Below, piece after piece: positions 17,496 through 26,494 of a stretch of DNA of 64,000 nucleotides. Positions within the stretch are counted from its first letter, which is position 1; each line of letters opens with the position of its first letter. Origin of the DNA: RGIG4079 sp045646905 (GTDB lineage: Bacteria > Bacteroidota > Bacteroidia > Bacteroidales > Muribaculaceae); the NCBI GenBank assembly GCA_045646905.1, contig JAZRLP010000017.1:45159-109158 (forward strand), written 5' to 3'. The position numbers and the translations under genes are program-made. Below the pieces are notes generated by a model that ran no database searches, was not told the DNA's origin, and was given only the letters and a program-made list of their open reading frames with translations.

Positions 17496-18830
17496 TTATT
17501 GATATACTGTGCGTTTGTCGACTACGCGTACGGCTTTGCCTTCAGAGACGGGTAGTGTGCCTTTGGGGACGAGTTTCACATGTGGGGTGAGTAGTATCTC
17601 GTCTTTGAGGGCGCGCTTCACATCGCTGGTGAGTTTGAGTAGGCGTTGGAAGTCGTCGGTGAAGAGTTCTTCGAGTTCGACTTCGACGGTCATGTTGTCG
17701 TTATCCTCGTCGGTGGTGAGTGTGATGAGGTAGTTGGAAGCCAACTCGGGGAACTGCATGAGTATCTTCTCGATTTGGATAGGGAAGATGTTGACGCCAC
17801 GAAGCACGATCATGTCGTCGGAGCGTCCCTTCATGCGGTCGATGCGCACATGGTTGCGACCACAAGGGCAAGTGCGTCCAAGCACGCGGGTGAGGTCGCG
17901 TGTGCGATAGCGTAGCAATGGCATGGCTTCGCGACAGAGGGTGGTGAGTACGAGTTCGCCTATCTCGCCGTCGGCCACTGGTTCGAGTGTTTCGGGATCG
18001 ACGATTTCGACGATATAGTAGTCTTCCCAGAAGTGGAGGCCGTTTTGCTCGGGGCATTCAAAGCCTACACCAGGCCCACACATCTCGGACATGCCGAATG
18101 AGTTATAGGCTTTAACGCCCATCATATCTTCGATGCGGCGGCGTTGCTCTTCGGAGTGTGGCTCGGCACCGATGGCAAGCACACGGAGTTTGGTGTCGGT
18201 GCGAGGGTCGATGCCCACTTGGTCCATAACTTCTTTGAGGCGAGTGACATATGATGGCACGGCGTGCACGGCTGTGGTGCCAAAGTCGGTCATGAACTTG
18301 ATTTGGCGCAATGAGTTACCTGCCGCTGCAGGGATGGTGAGCATTCCCACGCGTTCAGCGCCATATTGGAACCCAAGGCCACCGGTAAACATTCCGTAGC
18401 CCGATGAGTTTTGGAACACATCGTCGGGGCGAAGTCCTACCATCCACAGGTTGCGTGCCACTTGGTTGGCCCACTCGTCGATGTCGTTTTGGGTGTGGAG
18501 AATCACGGTGGGGTTGCCAGTGGTGCCACTCGATGAGTGGAGGCGAATGCAGTTGCGCAAGTCGGTGCTTGCCATGCCGAATGGGTAGGTTTCGCGTAGG
18601 TCTTGCTTGGTGGTGAATGGAATTTTGCGAATGTCGGCAAGCGAAGTGATGTCTTCGGGCTTGAGGCCTGCTTCTTCAAAGCGTGCCTTGTAGAATGGCG
18701 AGTTCATGCAGTGCTTCACGGTGGCTTGCAATCGCTCGAGCTGCAATGCTTCAATCTGCTCGCGAGTGAGTGTCTCTTCTCGCTCGTTGAAGTATTGACA
18801 ACTGCTATCGGGAATGAATTTTTGTGCCAT
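17496..18830 (-). CDS. phenylacetate-CoA ligase family protein
   Basis: A 444-aa adenylate-forming enzyme with the P-loop-like SSSGTTGNPTV (about residues 98-108), the aryl-CoA ligase core YNSFGMSEMCGPG, and LRYRTRDLTRVLGRTCPCGR with RIDRMKGRSDDMIVLRGVNIFP in the C-terminal hinge. PaaK-type ligases make aryl-acetyl-CoA from the acid, ATP and CoA. Length and motifs are normal. With the ACT and PaaI genes downstream it forms an aryl-acid cluster, although a 236-nt repeat-containing gap separates it from the ACT gene. No other phenylacetate degradation gene is present, so recovery of aryl acids for aromatic amino acid synthesis is more likely than breakdown. Confidence 0.93.
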   Translation of the reverse strand: MAQKFIPDSSCQYFNEREETLTREQIEALQLERLQATVKHCMNSPFYKARFEEAGLKPEDITSLADIRKIPFTTKQDLRETYPFGMASTDLRNCIRLHSSSGTTGNPTVILHTQNDIDEWANQVARNLWMVGLRPDDVFQNSSGYGMFTGGLGFQYGAERVGMLTIPAAAGNSLRQIKFMTDFGTTAVHAVPSYVTRLKEVMDQVGIDPRTDTKLRVLAIGAEPHSEEQRRRIEDMMGVKAYNSFGMSEMCGPGVGFECPEQNGLHFWEDYYIVEIVDPETLEPVADGEIGELVLTTLCREAMPLLRYRTRDLTRVLGRTCPCGRNHVRIDRMKGRSDDMIVLRGVNIFPIQIEKILMQFPELASNYLITLTTDEDNDNMTVEVELEELFTDDFQRLLKLTSDVKRALKDEILLTPHVKLVPKGTLPVSEGKAVRVVDKRTVYQ

Positions 18831-18892
18831 ATTAAATGTATATATTGTAATTTTCTTTTACGATGATGATGATTGTTTTAATAAACTTTTTG

Positions 18893-18900
18893 CAAAGATA
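18893..18900 (-). promoter_or_regulatory. promoter -7 element for the ligase gene
   Basis: TATCTTTG on the minus strand, 63 nt upstream of the ligase ATG at 18830. No TTTG is seen at the usual distance. Confidence 0.5.
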
Positions 18901-18941
18901 CACATTTTTACAAAAGTTATGGTATTTGACGAAAATATTTA

Positions 18942-18949
18942 TAACTTTG
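18942..18949 (+). promoter_or_regulatory. promoter -7 element for the porin gene
   Basis: TAACTTTG, 33 nt before the ATG at 18982. It lies after the upstream in-frame starts, which supports the shorter porin start. Confidence 0.55.
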
Positions 18950-18981
18950 CAAGCAATTTTAGTGGTTTAATAGTAATTTTA

Positions 18982-20055
18982 ATGCTAAAACGAGCTTTTT
19001 TACTTACAATTTGTATCTTATGCGGCATGGTGGTGATGGCACAAAAAAGTGACAGCACTAAAACCGACTCGTTGCCCGAGTGGGTGTCGAAATTGGCCCA
19101 AAAGGTTGAGATACATGGTTATGCGCAAGCGGGTTATACCTGGAAGCATCAAGCCGATGTAAATAGCAATAGTTTTGACTTGAAGCGAGTGCTATTCTGG
19201 GTGAAGGCCAAGGTGACCGACCGCTGGTCGTTGCTGTTTATGCACGATTTTGCGAGCGAGGTGCAGGAGTTTTATACCGACTATCGTTTTACGCGTGGCA
19301 AGGAGTTGAGCGTGCGTCTTGGACAGTTTAAGAATTCCTATTCGATGCAAAATCCGTTGTCGCCCACGAAATTGGACTTAATCGACTGCTACTCGCAATC
19401 GGTGGTGTATCTGGCCGGATGTGGCTCGGACCCGTTGAATGGGGTGCAGTATGGTCGCGACTTGGGGCTGATGGTGTTTGGCGATTTGTTTAACGAAAAA
19501 TTGCACTATGAGTTGGCTGTGATGAATGGCAGTGGCATAAATGAGTGGGACAATAACAACGATAAGGATTTTATAGGCAAACTGGAGTGGCGCATTAAGC
19601 CTAACATGCGCGTAGTGGCTACAGGCCAATTGGGCCGAGGGCATGCTCTGGAAGCGTCGATATATTGCCCCGATATAAAGGTGGGAGAGAATTATGCTCG
19701 CAACCGATGGTCGGTGGGTGCTGAGTGGAAGCATCACACCGAGGGGGTGGATTATTGGAAAAATCGCACGGCGCAGGTGCAAGCCGAGGTGCTTGGTGGC
19801 TGTGATGGAAATAACAAGAGCATAGGGGCTTATGTGACTGCATGTGTGCCTGTGTGGAAGGGGCTCGATGTGATAGCGTCGGCCGACTATTTTAATTATA
19901 ACCGTGCGCTGGGCTTGGAGCAAATGAATGTAGTGGGTGGTATTCAATATTGGTTTTACAAAACCTGCCGGGTGCAGTTGCAATATACCAACGCCAATAG
20001 GGCCTGGGAGAAGCATTATGGTAACTTGCAGGCGCAAGTGCAAGTGGCATTTTGA
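18982..20055 (+). CDS. outer-membrane porin, OprP/OprO-like
   Basis: A 357-aa protein with a signal peptide (MLKRAFLLTICILCGMVVMAQ) and a repeated amphipathic strand pattern across the rest: VEIHGYAQAGYTW, RVLFWVKAKVTDRW, LSVRLGQFKNSY, LGLMVFGDLFNEKLHYELAVMNGSG and a final VQVAF ending in phenylalanine, as outer-membrane barrels do. It resembles phosphate-selective porin O/P-like proteins. The start was set at 18982 because the longer frame begins in the divergent ligase region, has no signal peptide, and precedes the promoter. The symporter gene follows after 60 nt, so the pair may import a solute across both membranes. Confidence 0.85.
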   Translation: MLKRAFLLTICILCGMVVMAQKSDSTKTDSLPEWVSKLAQKVEIHGYAQAGYTWKHQADVNSNSFDLKRVLFWVKAKVTDRWSLLFMHDFASEVQEFYTDYRFTRGKELSVRLGQFKNSYSMQNPLSPTKLDLIDCYSQSVVYLAGCGSDPLNGVQYGRDLGLMVFGDLFNEKLHYELAVMNGSGINEWDNNNDKDFIGKLEWRIKPNMRVVATGQLGRGHALEASIYCPDIKVGENYARNRWSVGAEWKHHTEGVDYWKNRTAQVQAEVLGGCDGNNKSIGAYVTACVPVWKGLDVIASADYFNYNRALGLEQMNVVGGIQYWFYKTCRVQLQYTNANRAWEKHYGNLQAQVQVAF

Positions 20056-20115
20056 CCCTCATAAAAAAATGAACGATAAAGCAATCATTTATATACATCA
20101 TAAAAACTATATATT

Positions 20116-21642
20116 ATGTTGGTGAAAATTATACTTACAATTATTTTCTTTGCGATAACGATAGGCATAGGGATATATTCGCGCCGTCAAGCCAACTCGG
20201 TTGATGGGTTTGTGCTGGGCGGACGGTCGGTGGGTGGCTGGCTCACGGCGTTTGCCTATGGGACAAACTATTTCTCGGCGGTAGTGTTTGTGGGCTATGC
20301 TGGTCAGTTTGGCTGGAAATATGGATTGTCATCGTCGTGGATAGGTGTGGGCAATGCTATCATAGGCTCGCTACTGGCATGGATGGTGCTTGGCCGTCGC
20401 ACGAGGTTGATGACGCAGGCCGTGAATTCGCGCACGATGCCCGACTTTTTCGGTACACGCTATGATGACCAAAATCTGCGCATCGCAGCGTCGCTCATTG
20501 CGTTTATATTCTTGATTCCTTACACTGCTGGGGTGTATAAAGGTGTGTCGGCATTGTTTGAGATGGGTTTTGGAATTCCTTATCAATATTGTGCGATTAT
20601 AATGGCGATATTGACTGCGATATATGTGATTCTTGGGGGCTATCGTGCTACTGCGATGAATGACTTTGTGCAGGGTATAATAATGCTTTTTGGTATATGT
20701 GCTGTGATAGCGGCTGTACTTGCCTCAAAGGGTGGGCTTGTGGAAGCTACGCAAGCGATGGCGGCAATTCCGTCGGATACCAACCCGGCTGTAAATGGCG
20801 AGTTTGCCTCAATATTTGGACCCGATCCATGGAGCTTGCTTGGGGTGATTATTCTCACCTCGCTCGGCACATGGGGATTGCCTCAAATGGTGGGTAAATT
20901 CTATTCAATCAACGATGAAAGTGCGATAAGAAGAGGTACTATCATCTCAACGATATTTGCGTTGATAGTGGCAGGTGGGTGCTATTTCCTTGGCGGATTT
21001 GGCCGATTGTTTGGCACACCTCCCACATTGGCAAATGGCAATCTCGACTTTGATGCCATCGTTCCTGGTATGCTCTCGGCTATGCCCGATGTGATAATTG
21101 CGCTTGTGGTGTTGTTGGTGCTATCGGCATCGATGTCAACGCTCGCGGGACTTGTGTTGACCTCGTCGTCAACAATGACTCTCGACTTGATTTATCGCGA
21201 TAAGCAGTCGGAAACTGGCGAGGTGGAAGGTGGAAAAATAAATGAGGCTGTGGCAAAGAAGATTGAACAAAGAAAGGTGTTGATACTCCGTGTGTTGATA
21301 GTGTTCTTTATAGCAATCTCGTTGCTCATAGCGCTCAATCCTCCCACATTTATTGCGCAGTTGATGGGTGTGTCGTGGGGCGCATTGGCTGGTGCCTTCC
21401 TTGCTCCGTTTATGTTGGGTTTGTATTGGAAGGGTGTGACTCGCGCGTCGGTGTGGGCATGCTTTGTGTGGGGCGTGGGATTGACGCTCGCAAATATGAT
21501 GTTGGGAAATCCTATCAGCCCTATTAACTGCGGTGCAATAGCCATGGTGGGCGGTATTGTGGTGGTGCTTATCGTGAGCCTCATCACCCCCAAAATGAAC
21601 AAAGAGTATGTAGATAAAATCTTCGCATGCTATAAGAAATAG
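20116..21642 (+). CDS. sodium:solute symporter family transporter
   Basis: A 508-aa inner-membrane protein with about 13 hydrophobic helices and the SSS family pattern: SVDGFVLGGRSVGGWLTAFAYGTNYFSAVVFVG at the N-terminus, then GGYRATAMNDFVQGIIM and VLSASMSTLAGLVLTSSSTMTLDLI, which includes the sodium-site serines of helix 8. It moves a small solute (sugar, amino acid, acid or vitamin) with Na+; the substrate cannot be told. It is probably co-transcribed with the porin and ends in a strong terminator. Confidence 0.93.
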   Translation: MLVKIILTIIFFAITIGIGIYSRRQANSVDGFVLGGRSVGGWLTAFAYGTNYFSAVVFVGYAGQFGWKYGLSSSWIGVGNAIIGSLLAWMVLGRRTRLMTQAVNSRTMPDFFGTRYDDQNLRIAASLIAFIFLIPYTAGVYKGVSALFEMGFGIPYQYCAIIMAILTAIYVILGGYRATAMNDFVQGIIMLFGICAVIAAVLASKGGLVEATQAMAAIPSDTNPAVNGEFASIFGPDPWSLLGVIILTSLGTWGLPQMVGKFYSINDESAIRRGTIISTIFALIVAGGCYFLGGFGRLFGTPPTLANGNLDFDAIVPGMLSAMPDVIIALVVLLVLSASMSTLAGLVLTSSSTMTLDLIYRDKQSETGEVEGGKINEAVAKKIEQRKVLILRVLIVFFIAISLLIALNPPTFIAQLMGVSWGALAGAFLAPFMLGLYWKGVTRASVWACFVWGVGLTLANMMLGNPISPINCGAIAMVGGIVVVLIVSLITPKMNKEYVDKIFACYKK

Positions 21643-21668
21643 AGAGAAAACATATAATAATGTAACGT

Positions 21669-21703
21669 GGGCTGTGCCAAAATCATAAATTTTGACACAG
21701 CCC
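21669..21703 (+). terminator. hairpin terminator after the symporter gene
   Basis: A 15-bp stem with one mismatch (GGGCTGTGCCAAAAT at 21669-21683 against 21689-21703), a 5-nt loop and a run of seven T. Confidence 0.85.
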
Positions 21704-21858
21704 CTTTTTTATAGCATTTTGTGATTATTATTTTTGCAAACAGAATTGCAAACAGAAATTTTTATCGTTTTCTACAATAATTGTTTTTATTGTTTCCAAC
21801 TGTTGATGAAATTTCAATATCATTGCTAATTAGGTTTGGCTATCGCTATTTACTAGAA

Positions 21859-22959
21859 TTAAGAATTGGAATCTACTAATATATAGTTGGTGCTACGACC
21901 TCCCTCATTGGTTTTCTGTAATATGCCTTTTGCAATGAGGTCAGTTATATCATTTAGTGCAGTATCCGATGAACATTTTGCAATTTTAGCCCACTTACTA
22001 CTGGTTAATTTGCCATTGAATCCATCAAATAGCATATTCAACAATTTTCTTTGTCTCTCATTGAATGAGACATCTCGATTGCGTTCCCAAAATTCAGCTT
22101 TGTACATTACCGAAGATAAAGTGCTTTCTGATGCACTTAATGCTTGTTCAAAGCAATGTAAAAACCACAAAAGCCAATCGGTGATATCGCCATTTCCGCG
22201 TTGTGTACGTTCCAATACTTCATAATATTCCTTTTGTAAATTTTTTATTTCGGCAGATACAGAATAAAAACGTTTACTACTATTTTCGGAACGAGCTAGT
22301 AACATGTCGGTCAAAGCTCTTGTTATTCTACCATTTCCGTCATCAAATGGGTGTATTGAAACAAACCAGAAATGAGCAATAGCTGCTTTCAATACAGCAT
22401 CTATACCATTGCTATTGTTGACCCACTCAATAAAACGGTCCATTTCTGCAGGAACTCGCTCTGGCGAAGGTGCTTGATAATGCACCTTTTCTTTTCCCAT
22501 AGCACCGGATACAACCTGCATTTCTCCCGAACGATACTTGCCAACTTCTATGCGATATAAACCACTCATTCCTGTAGGGAATAGTACATTATGCCACCCA
22601 AAAAGTCTATCGTGAGTAAGTGCATTGGCATAGTTTTGCGTTGCGTCTAATTGCATTTCTACTACACCATCAACATAACGAGACACTGGCACAAGACCTG
22701 CTGTGTCAATTCCAAGTCGGCGAGCAATTGAAGATCGAACCTCTTCAAGATTCAACTCTTTACCCTCAATTTCTGAAGAACGAACAAGTTCAAGCGACAA
22801 ATTTGAGAGCATAGCTTCATCTTGTGAGTCAAATCCTAAAGACATCATTCGTCCTATTAGAGAACCTTGTTTGGCTCGTACTCGACCTAATACATTCAAT
22901 ATTTGTTGGCTATCATAATGGAATTGCCACCAATTTTCAGAATCATGTATATATCTCAT
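21859..22959 (-). CDS. class II Fic family protein with N-terminal DUF4172 and winged-helix C-terminus
   Basis: A 366-aa protein starting MRYIHDSENWW. The N-terminal DUF4172 part carries the inhibitory motif SSEIEG (S61...E65-G66), the Fic_N region follows, and the Fic core has HPFDDGNGR at residues 203-211 with all catalytic positions. Fic proteins of this motif transfer AMP to target proteins and are held off by the inhibitory helix. The last 70 residues (NERQRKLLNMLF, SSKWAKIAKCSSDTALNDI..LIAKGIL) look like a winged helix, so the protein may bind DNA. The longest frame begins at a TTG that lies inside the promoter -7 element, so I use the ATG at 22959. The gene is preceded by a 26-bp palindrome. 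Confidence 0.92.
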   Translation of the reverse strand: MRYIHDSENWWQFHYDSQQILNVLGRVRAKQGSLIGRMMSLGFDSQDEAMLSNLSLELVRSSEIEGKELNLEEVRSSIARRLGIDTAGLVPVSRYVDGVVEMQLDATQNYANALTHDRLFGWHNVLFPTGMSGLYRIEVGKYRSGEMQVVSGAMGKEKVHYQAPSPERVPAEMDRFIEWVNNSNGIDAVLKAAIAHFWFVSIHPFDDGNGRITRALTDMLLARSENSSKRFYSVSAEIKNLQKEYYEVLERTQRGNGDITDWLLWFLHCFEQALSASESTLSSVMYKAEFWERNRDVSFNERQRKLLNMLFDGFNGKLTSSKWAKIAKCSSDTALNDITDLIAKGILQKTNEGGRSTNYILVDSNS

Positions 22960-22977
22960 ATATGCTATATTTTGTGA

Positions 22978-23009
22978 CAAAATTAAGTGATATTCGGAGA
23001 ATAAACAAA
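22978..23009 (-). promoter_or_regulatory. promoter of the Fic gene
   Basis: On the minus strand, TTTG (23009-23006), a 20-nt spacer and TAATTTTG (22985-22978). The ATG at 22959 lies 18 nt after the -7 element. Confidence 0.75.
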
Positions 23010-23036
23010 TTATTCGCCGAAAATTTTCGGCGAATA
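22991..23036. promoter_or_regulatory. operator-like palindromes at the Fic promoter
   Basis: A perfect 26-bp palindrome at 23011-23036, with half-site TATTCGCCGAAAA, sits directly upstream of the -33 element. A second, 13-bp element (TATTCGGAGAATA, arms TATTC/GAATA) at 22991-23003 lies between the -33 and -7 elements. Further half-site-like words (CCGAATA, GGCGGAATA) follow at about 23050-23082. This layout is what an autorepressor site looks like; the winged-helix C-terminus of the Fic protein is the natural candidate to bind it. Confidence 0.7.
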
Positions 23037-23183
23037 GAAGGCGTAATCCCCGAATAGTATTCTATGATAGGCGGAATATGAATTACTATGTTTTGTCATT
23101 CTGAAATCTTCTGTCTCATTCTGTCAGAAACCTCGGACTCGGCGTGCCGTGTCCCTGCGTCTACCTATAAGACACGAGAATGC

Positions 23184-23639
23184 TTACTTTGAGGTGATTA
23201 CGAAGTTAATGCTGTGTGTTACGCTGTAGGGGGTTGCTTGGCGGCGGGGCTTGGCGCTGCGGTGGTAGTAGAATGATTTTTGTTTGTCCCACGATGAGAT
23301 TGAAAGTTGGCGAGTTTCGCCTGTTGGGATGGTGCAGTTAATCGTCTTGGTTGCTTGATGTAGTTGGCGATTTTGGTTGTCGAAATAATTGAATGTGATG
23401 TTTATGCCCACAATAGCGCGAGTGCCGTTGTTGGTTACAAAGAAAGTTTCTTTGTGAGAGTTTAATGGTTTGTCATATCCCGATATTTTGAGAATGTCGG
23501 TTGAGGGGCTTTTGATGGTGTCGCCAAGGGCAATTGCCGATAGATTCTCGCGTGGCTCGAGGCCTTTGCGAGTGGTGCGCTGTGCCGAGCAGTTGAGCGC
23601 AATGGCAATGAGCAATGATATGATAACACAAAATCTCAT
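23184..23639 (-). CDS. secreted protein of unknown function
   Basis: A 151-aa protein with a signal peptide (MRFCVIISLLIAIALNCSAQ). The mature part has a beta-sandwich look (ETFFVTNNGTRAIVGINITFNYFD), which recalls small periplasmic adaptor-like domains, but I cannot name a family. I set the start at 23639, where the ATG overlaps the upstream stop by 4 nt; the longer frame lacks a signal peptide and overlaps the upstream gene. It is the last gene of the six-gene phoH operon. Confidence 0.75.
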   Translation of the reverse strand: MRFCVIISLLIAIALNCSAQRTTRKGLEPRENLSAIALGDTIKSPSTDILKISGYDKPLNSHKETFFVTNNGTRAIVGINITFNYFDNQNRQLHQATKTINCTIPTGETRQLSISSWDKQKSFYYHRSAKPRRQATPYSVTHSINFVITSK

Positions 23640-24232
23640 AGGTAGCGCGGTGCTAATGGTTTGGTCAATGATTGAGGGTAAATGCGCACGCATCCGTCGA
23701 GCCCTTTGGGACGGGTGTTTTTGACCGATAGCCCTACGCGATAGATGTATGGAATCCATCGCCAAAGGTCAATTTTCACTTCGGTTTTGTATTCGTTAAA
23801 CGATAGGAGATTGTTGTCGTTGAGGTTGAGCGTGAATGTTTGTGGGCGCGAGAGAATGCCGTTGAGTCCACCATCGGTGTAGATCGCACACTCATAGCAG
23901 TTGCGCTTGGCTGTGTTGGTGATGTATCCCATCACAGTGCCGTTTTCGAGAGAGAGTCGTGGCGACTTGATGATGACGATGCGATATACATATGTCTGCT
24001 GTCCGGGAATATTTTGAGGGTCGAAACGCTCGATGGCAATAGTAGTGCCGTTGTCGATAAACTGCCACACGCCTTCGATGTCGTGCAGTGGTGATTGTTT
24101 CATGCGCAATTTAACCGAGTCGAGTTCGTAACCTTTTAATACTTGCGATTGCGAGGGGAGCTCGTTTAAGATGTGAGCCGAAGCCTGAATCGAAAGCAGT
24201 AGCGTTACTAATATCGAAATCGTGAGACGCAT
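23636..24232 (-). CDS. secreted protein of unknown function
   Basis: A 198-aa protein with a signal peptide (MRLTISILVTLLLSIQASA). The mature part reads as a beta-rich periplasmic or surface domain: IEGVWQFIDNGTTIAIER, YVYRIVIIKSPR and GTVMGYITNTAKRNCYECAIY. I recognise no family. It starts 21 nt after the DUF3078 gene and overlaps the next gene by 4 nt, so both unknowns are tied to that operon. Confidence 0.75.
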   Translation of the reverse strand: MRLTISILVTLLLSIQASAHILNELPSQSQVLKGYELDSVKLRMKQSPLHDIEGVWQFIDNGTTIAIERFDPQNIPGQQTYVYRIVIIKSPRLSLENGTVMGYITNTAKRNCYECAIYTDGGLNGILSRPQTFTLNLNDNNLLSFNEYKTEVKIDLWRWIPYIYRVGLSVKNTRPKGLDGCVRIYPQSLTKPLAPRYL

Positions 24233-24253
24233 GAGCCGAGTTGATGGGGGTGA

Positions 24254-25711
24254 CTATTTGTTTTTGAATGTATAAGAGAACCCGAAACTCAAAATCTCTT
24301 TTAGTTGTAAACGGTGCCACTTGTGGTCGCTTGAAACGCTTGTGTCGTAGCGAAGGTTTATGTTGATTTGAGTAGAGAGGAATCGGTTGATGTTGAAGGC
24401 GAGGGTGTTTTCTAAATCGCCTTGGAAATAAGAATAGTCGGAGAAGGCAAATAGGCGTGTTGTCAATGAAATGTTGTGTGACATGAGCCATTTCAATTTG
24501 AGTTCGCCGCTCGAACCTATCTCGCTTGTGGTCATTCGGCCTTCGGCGATGCCAAACAAAGTTTCATCGATTTTGTCGTTGAAACATGTCTTCATATTGT
24601 AGGAAAGCGGTGACACCGAGGCGTCGAATGTGAAGGTGCTTTTCTCGTTGGCATAGTTGTAGGTCATACCGAGACCCACATTTAATTCGCCAGGTGAAAG
24701 GAGTGCAGTTTTGAGTACATCGTTGGCGTCGTAGCCGTTGAATAACTGTGTTTTGAACTGTGCTTGCACCGAGTAGAACCAGCGTTTGGCTGCTCTTACC
24801 CCGAATTTTGAGTTGATTTGGAATAAGTCGTCGCTTATATTGTAGTTGCGAATGGGATTGTCGGGGGTGCTGTTGATAGCCAATTTATACTTAAAGTTAG
24901 TGTCGAAGAGGAGGTTGGGGTGGAACGCCTCGTTGAGTTTGGTGTTAAACTCGAGGTTGAGGAGCATGTTGAGGTCGTTGGTACCACCTTGATACCAGTT
25001 GGGTGAGTTGTATGCTTGCGAGAATTGCAATAATCCGCCAAAAGAGTGTAGCCAGTTGCGGCGCTTAATTTCTTGAGCATCAATCGATGAGGCAATAGAA
25101 GAGAGGTCTTGTTGTTGCACAGTGATTTTAGAGTCGCTTGGGTCGATTTTAGTAAATACGCGTTTGGGCGCAATGGGGAGCGTCTCAAGGTTGTATTGCA
25201 CCTTGTTGGGGTGCTCAATCATATAGTTTTGCTTAATGCCTTCAAGGTGCTTGTTGTGAGCAATTTCACGACTTATCCATTGGTAGGTAGTGTCGTTGTC
25301 GGCAGGTTGTGTAGCCGATTTATATGTGTCGATTTCGGCATCAAGGTTTGCGTTGTAACCACAAAACACTGGTTGACGGAAGAAGTGTCGAGGTATGGGG
25401 AGTGTCTCGATTGTGGTGTCGGCCTCGATGTTGTAGAAATCGGATGATTCTAATTTAGTTTTTAGTTGGTTTAATATCGTGTCGAGCTCTGATGCTTTTT
25501 TCATCGTTTTAGGACGACTGGGACGCATAGTGGTGTCGAGCACTAATGTGTCTTTGTAGAATTTGTGCACAGGAGCAGGTGTTGAGGTGGTGTCGTCGAT
25601 CGGGGTGGGTTGAACTCTCACGATGGGCGCACGATAAATAACTTGAGCTGTTGAGAAAAAAGCGATGCAACAGCATGCACACGATAATAATATTTTAGCT
25701 ATGGTTTTCAT
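24254..25711 (-). CDS. DUF3078 outer-membrane protein
   Basis: A 485-aa protein with a signal peptide (cleavage near ACCCIAFFSTAQ). About residues 40-215 are a periplasmic, P/T-rich region. From WLHSFGGLLQFSQAYNSPNWYQGGTND (about residue 218) to the end the chain alternates as beta strands (NLLFDTNFKYKLAIN, RWFYSVQAQFKTQLF, LNVGLGMTYNYAN) and ends in FSYTFKNK, which fits the DUF3078 barrel. Function is not established. It is 33 nt after ubiE. Confidence 0.85.
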   Translation of the reverse strand: MKTIAKILLSCACCCIAFFSTAQVIYRAPIVRVQPTPIDDTTSTPAPVHKFYKDTLVLDTTMRPSRPKTMKKASELDTILNQLKTKLESSDFYNIEADTTIETLPIPRHFFRQPVFCGYNANLDAEIDTYKSATQPADNDTTYQWISREIAHNKHLEGIKQNYMIEHPNKVQYNLETLPIAPKRVFTKIDPSDSKITVQQQDLSSIASSIDAQEIKRRNWLHSFGGLLQFSQAYNSPNWYQGGTNDLNMLLNLEFNTKLNEAFHPNLLFDTNFKYKLAINSTPDNPIRNYNISDDLFQINSKFGVRAAKRWFYSVQAQFKTQLFNGYDANDVLKTALLSPGELNVGLGMTYNYANEKSTFTFDASVSPLSYNMKTCFNDKIDETLFGIAEGRMTTSEIGSSGELKLKWLMSHNISLTTRLFAFSDYSYFQGDLENTLAFNINRFLSTQININLRYDTSVSSDHKWHRLQLKEILSFGFSYTFKNK

Positions 25712-25744
25712 AAGCTGTCGATAAAAATAGATATAATAAATAGG

Positions 25745-26482
25745 CTATTTGATAGCCATGTAGATGGTGCAGGTGCCAAATGTTAAGCGCTTATAGTGGC
25801 ATGAGTTGAAGCCAGCTTCGCGCATGAGTTGAAGCATGTCGTTGCCTTGAGGTACGGCGGCAATGCTTTCGGGCAGGTAACTATATGCTCTGACATCTTT
25901 TGATACTAATCGGCCCACAAAGGGTATTATGCAACGAGTATATAGTTTGTAAAATGGTTTAACGATGGGAGAGGTGGGCGTTGATAATTCTATGACGCAT
26001 AAAACGCCTCCGGGTTTAAGCACGCGATACATTTCGCGATATCCTTGGTCGAGATGCTCAAAGTTGCGCACGCCATAAGCAACGGTGATGCAGTCAAATT
26101 GAGCTTCGTCGAAAGGTAGGTTTAGGCAGTCGCCTGCTACGAAGTCAATAATGTTGTCGAGGTGAGCATCGGCAACTTTTTTTCGGCCAATGGCAATCAT
26201 TCCTTCAGAGAGGTCGATGCCTGTGATTTTGTTAGGGCAAAGGCTACGGGCGAGTTTGATGGCCAAATCGCCCGTTCCGGTTGCCACATCGAGAATCGTT
26301 TTGGGAGAGTAAGCCTTAATCATCCTCACGGCTTTAGCGCGCCAACATTTGTCGATGCCAAAGGTCATGGCACGATTCATGAAATCGTAGGCAGGAGCAA
26401 TCGAGTCAAACATTTCTTTGACCTGCTCGGTCTTTGCTCGATTGTTGTCGTAGGGGTTGATTTTTTCGGCTTTTACTTCCAC
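25745..26482 (-). CDS. ubiE: demethylmenaquinone methyltransferase
   Basis: A 245-aa SAM-dependent methyltransferase of the UbiE/MenG type: FDSIAPAYDFMNRAMTFGID...WR, the SAM loop DVATGTGDLAI (about residues 65-75), VAYGVRNFEHLDQGYREMYRVLKPGG, and the C-terminal TFGTCTIYMA. It makes the last methylation step of menaquinone, the quinone expected in Bacteroidota. The start codon is GTG at 26482, 12 nt after the purC stop; no better start is present. Confidence 0.95.
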   Translation of the reverse strand: MEVKAEKINPYDNNRAKTEQVKEMFDSIAPAYDFMNRAMTFGIDKCWRAKAVRMIKAYSPKTILDVATGTGDLAIKLARSLCPNKITGIDLSEGMIAIGRKKVADAHLDNIIDFVAGDCLNLPFDEAQFDCITVAYGVRNFEHLDQGYREMYRVLKPGGVLCVIELSTPTSPIVKPFYKLYTRCIIPFVGRLVSKDVRAYSYLPESIAAVPQGNDMLQLMREAGFNSCHYKRLTFGTCTIYMAIK

Positions 26483-26494
26483 GGTGAATACAAT

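Noticed and set aside
18814..18981. Longer N-terminus for the porin
   Set aside because: It would precede the promoter -7 element and lacks a signal peptide; the ATG at 18982 starts a good one.
22960..22980. TTG start for the Fic protein at 22980
   Set aside because: This codon is part of the TAATTTTG promoter element, so it cannot be in the message.
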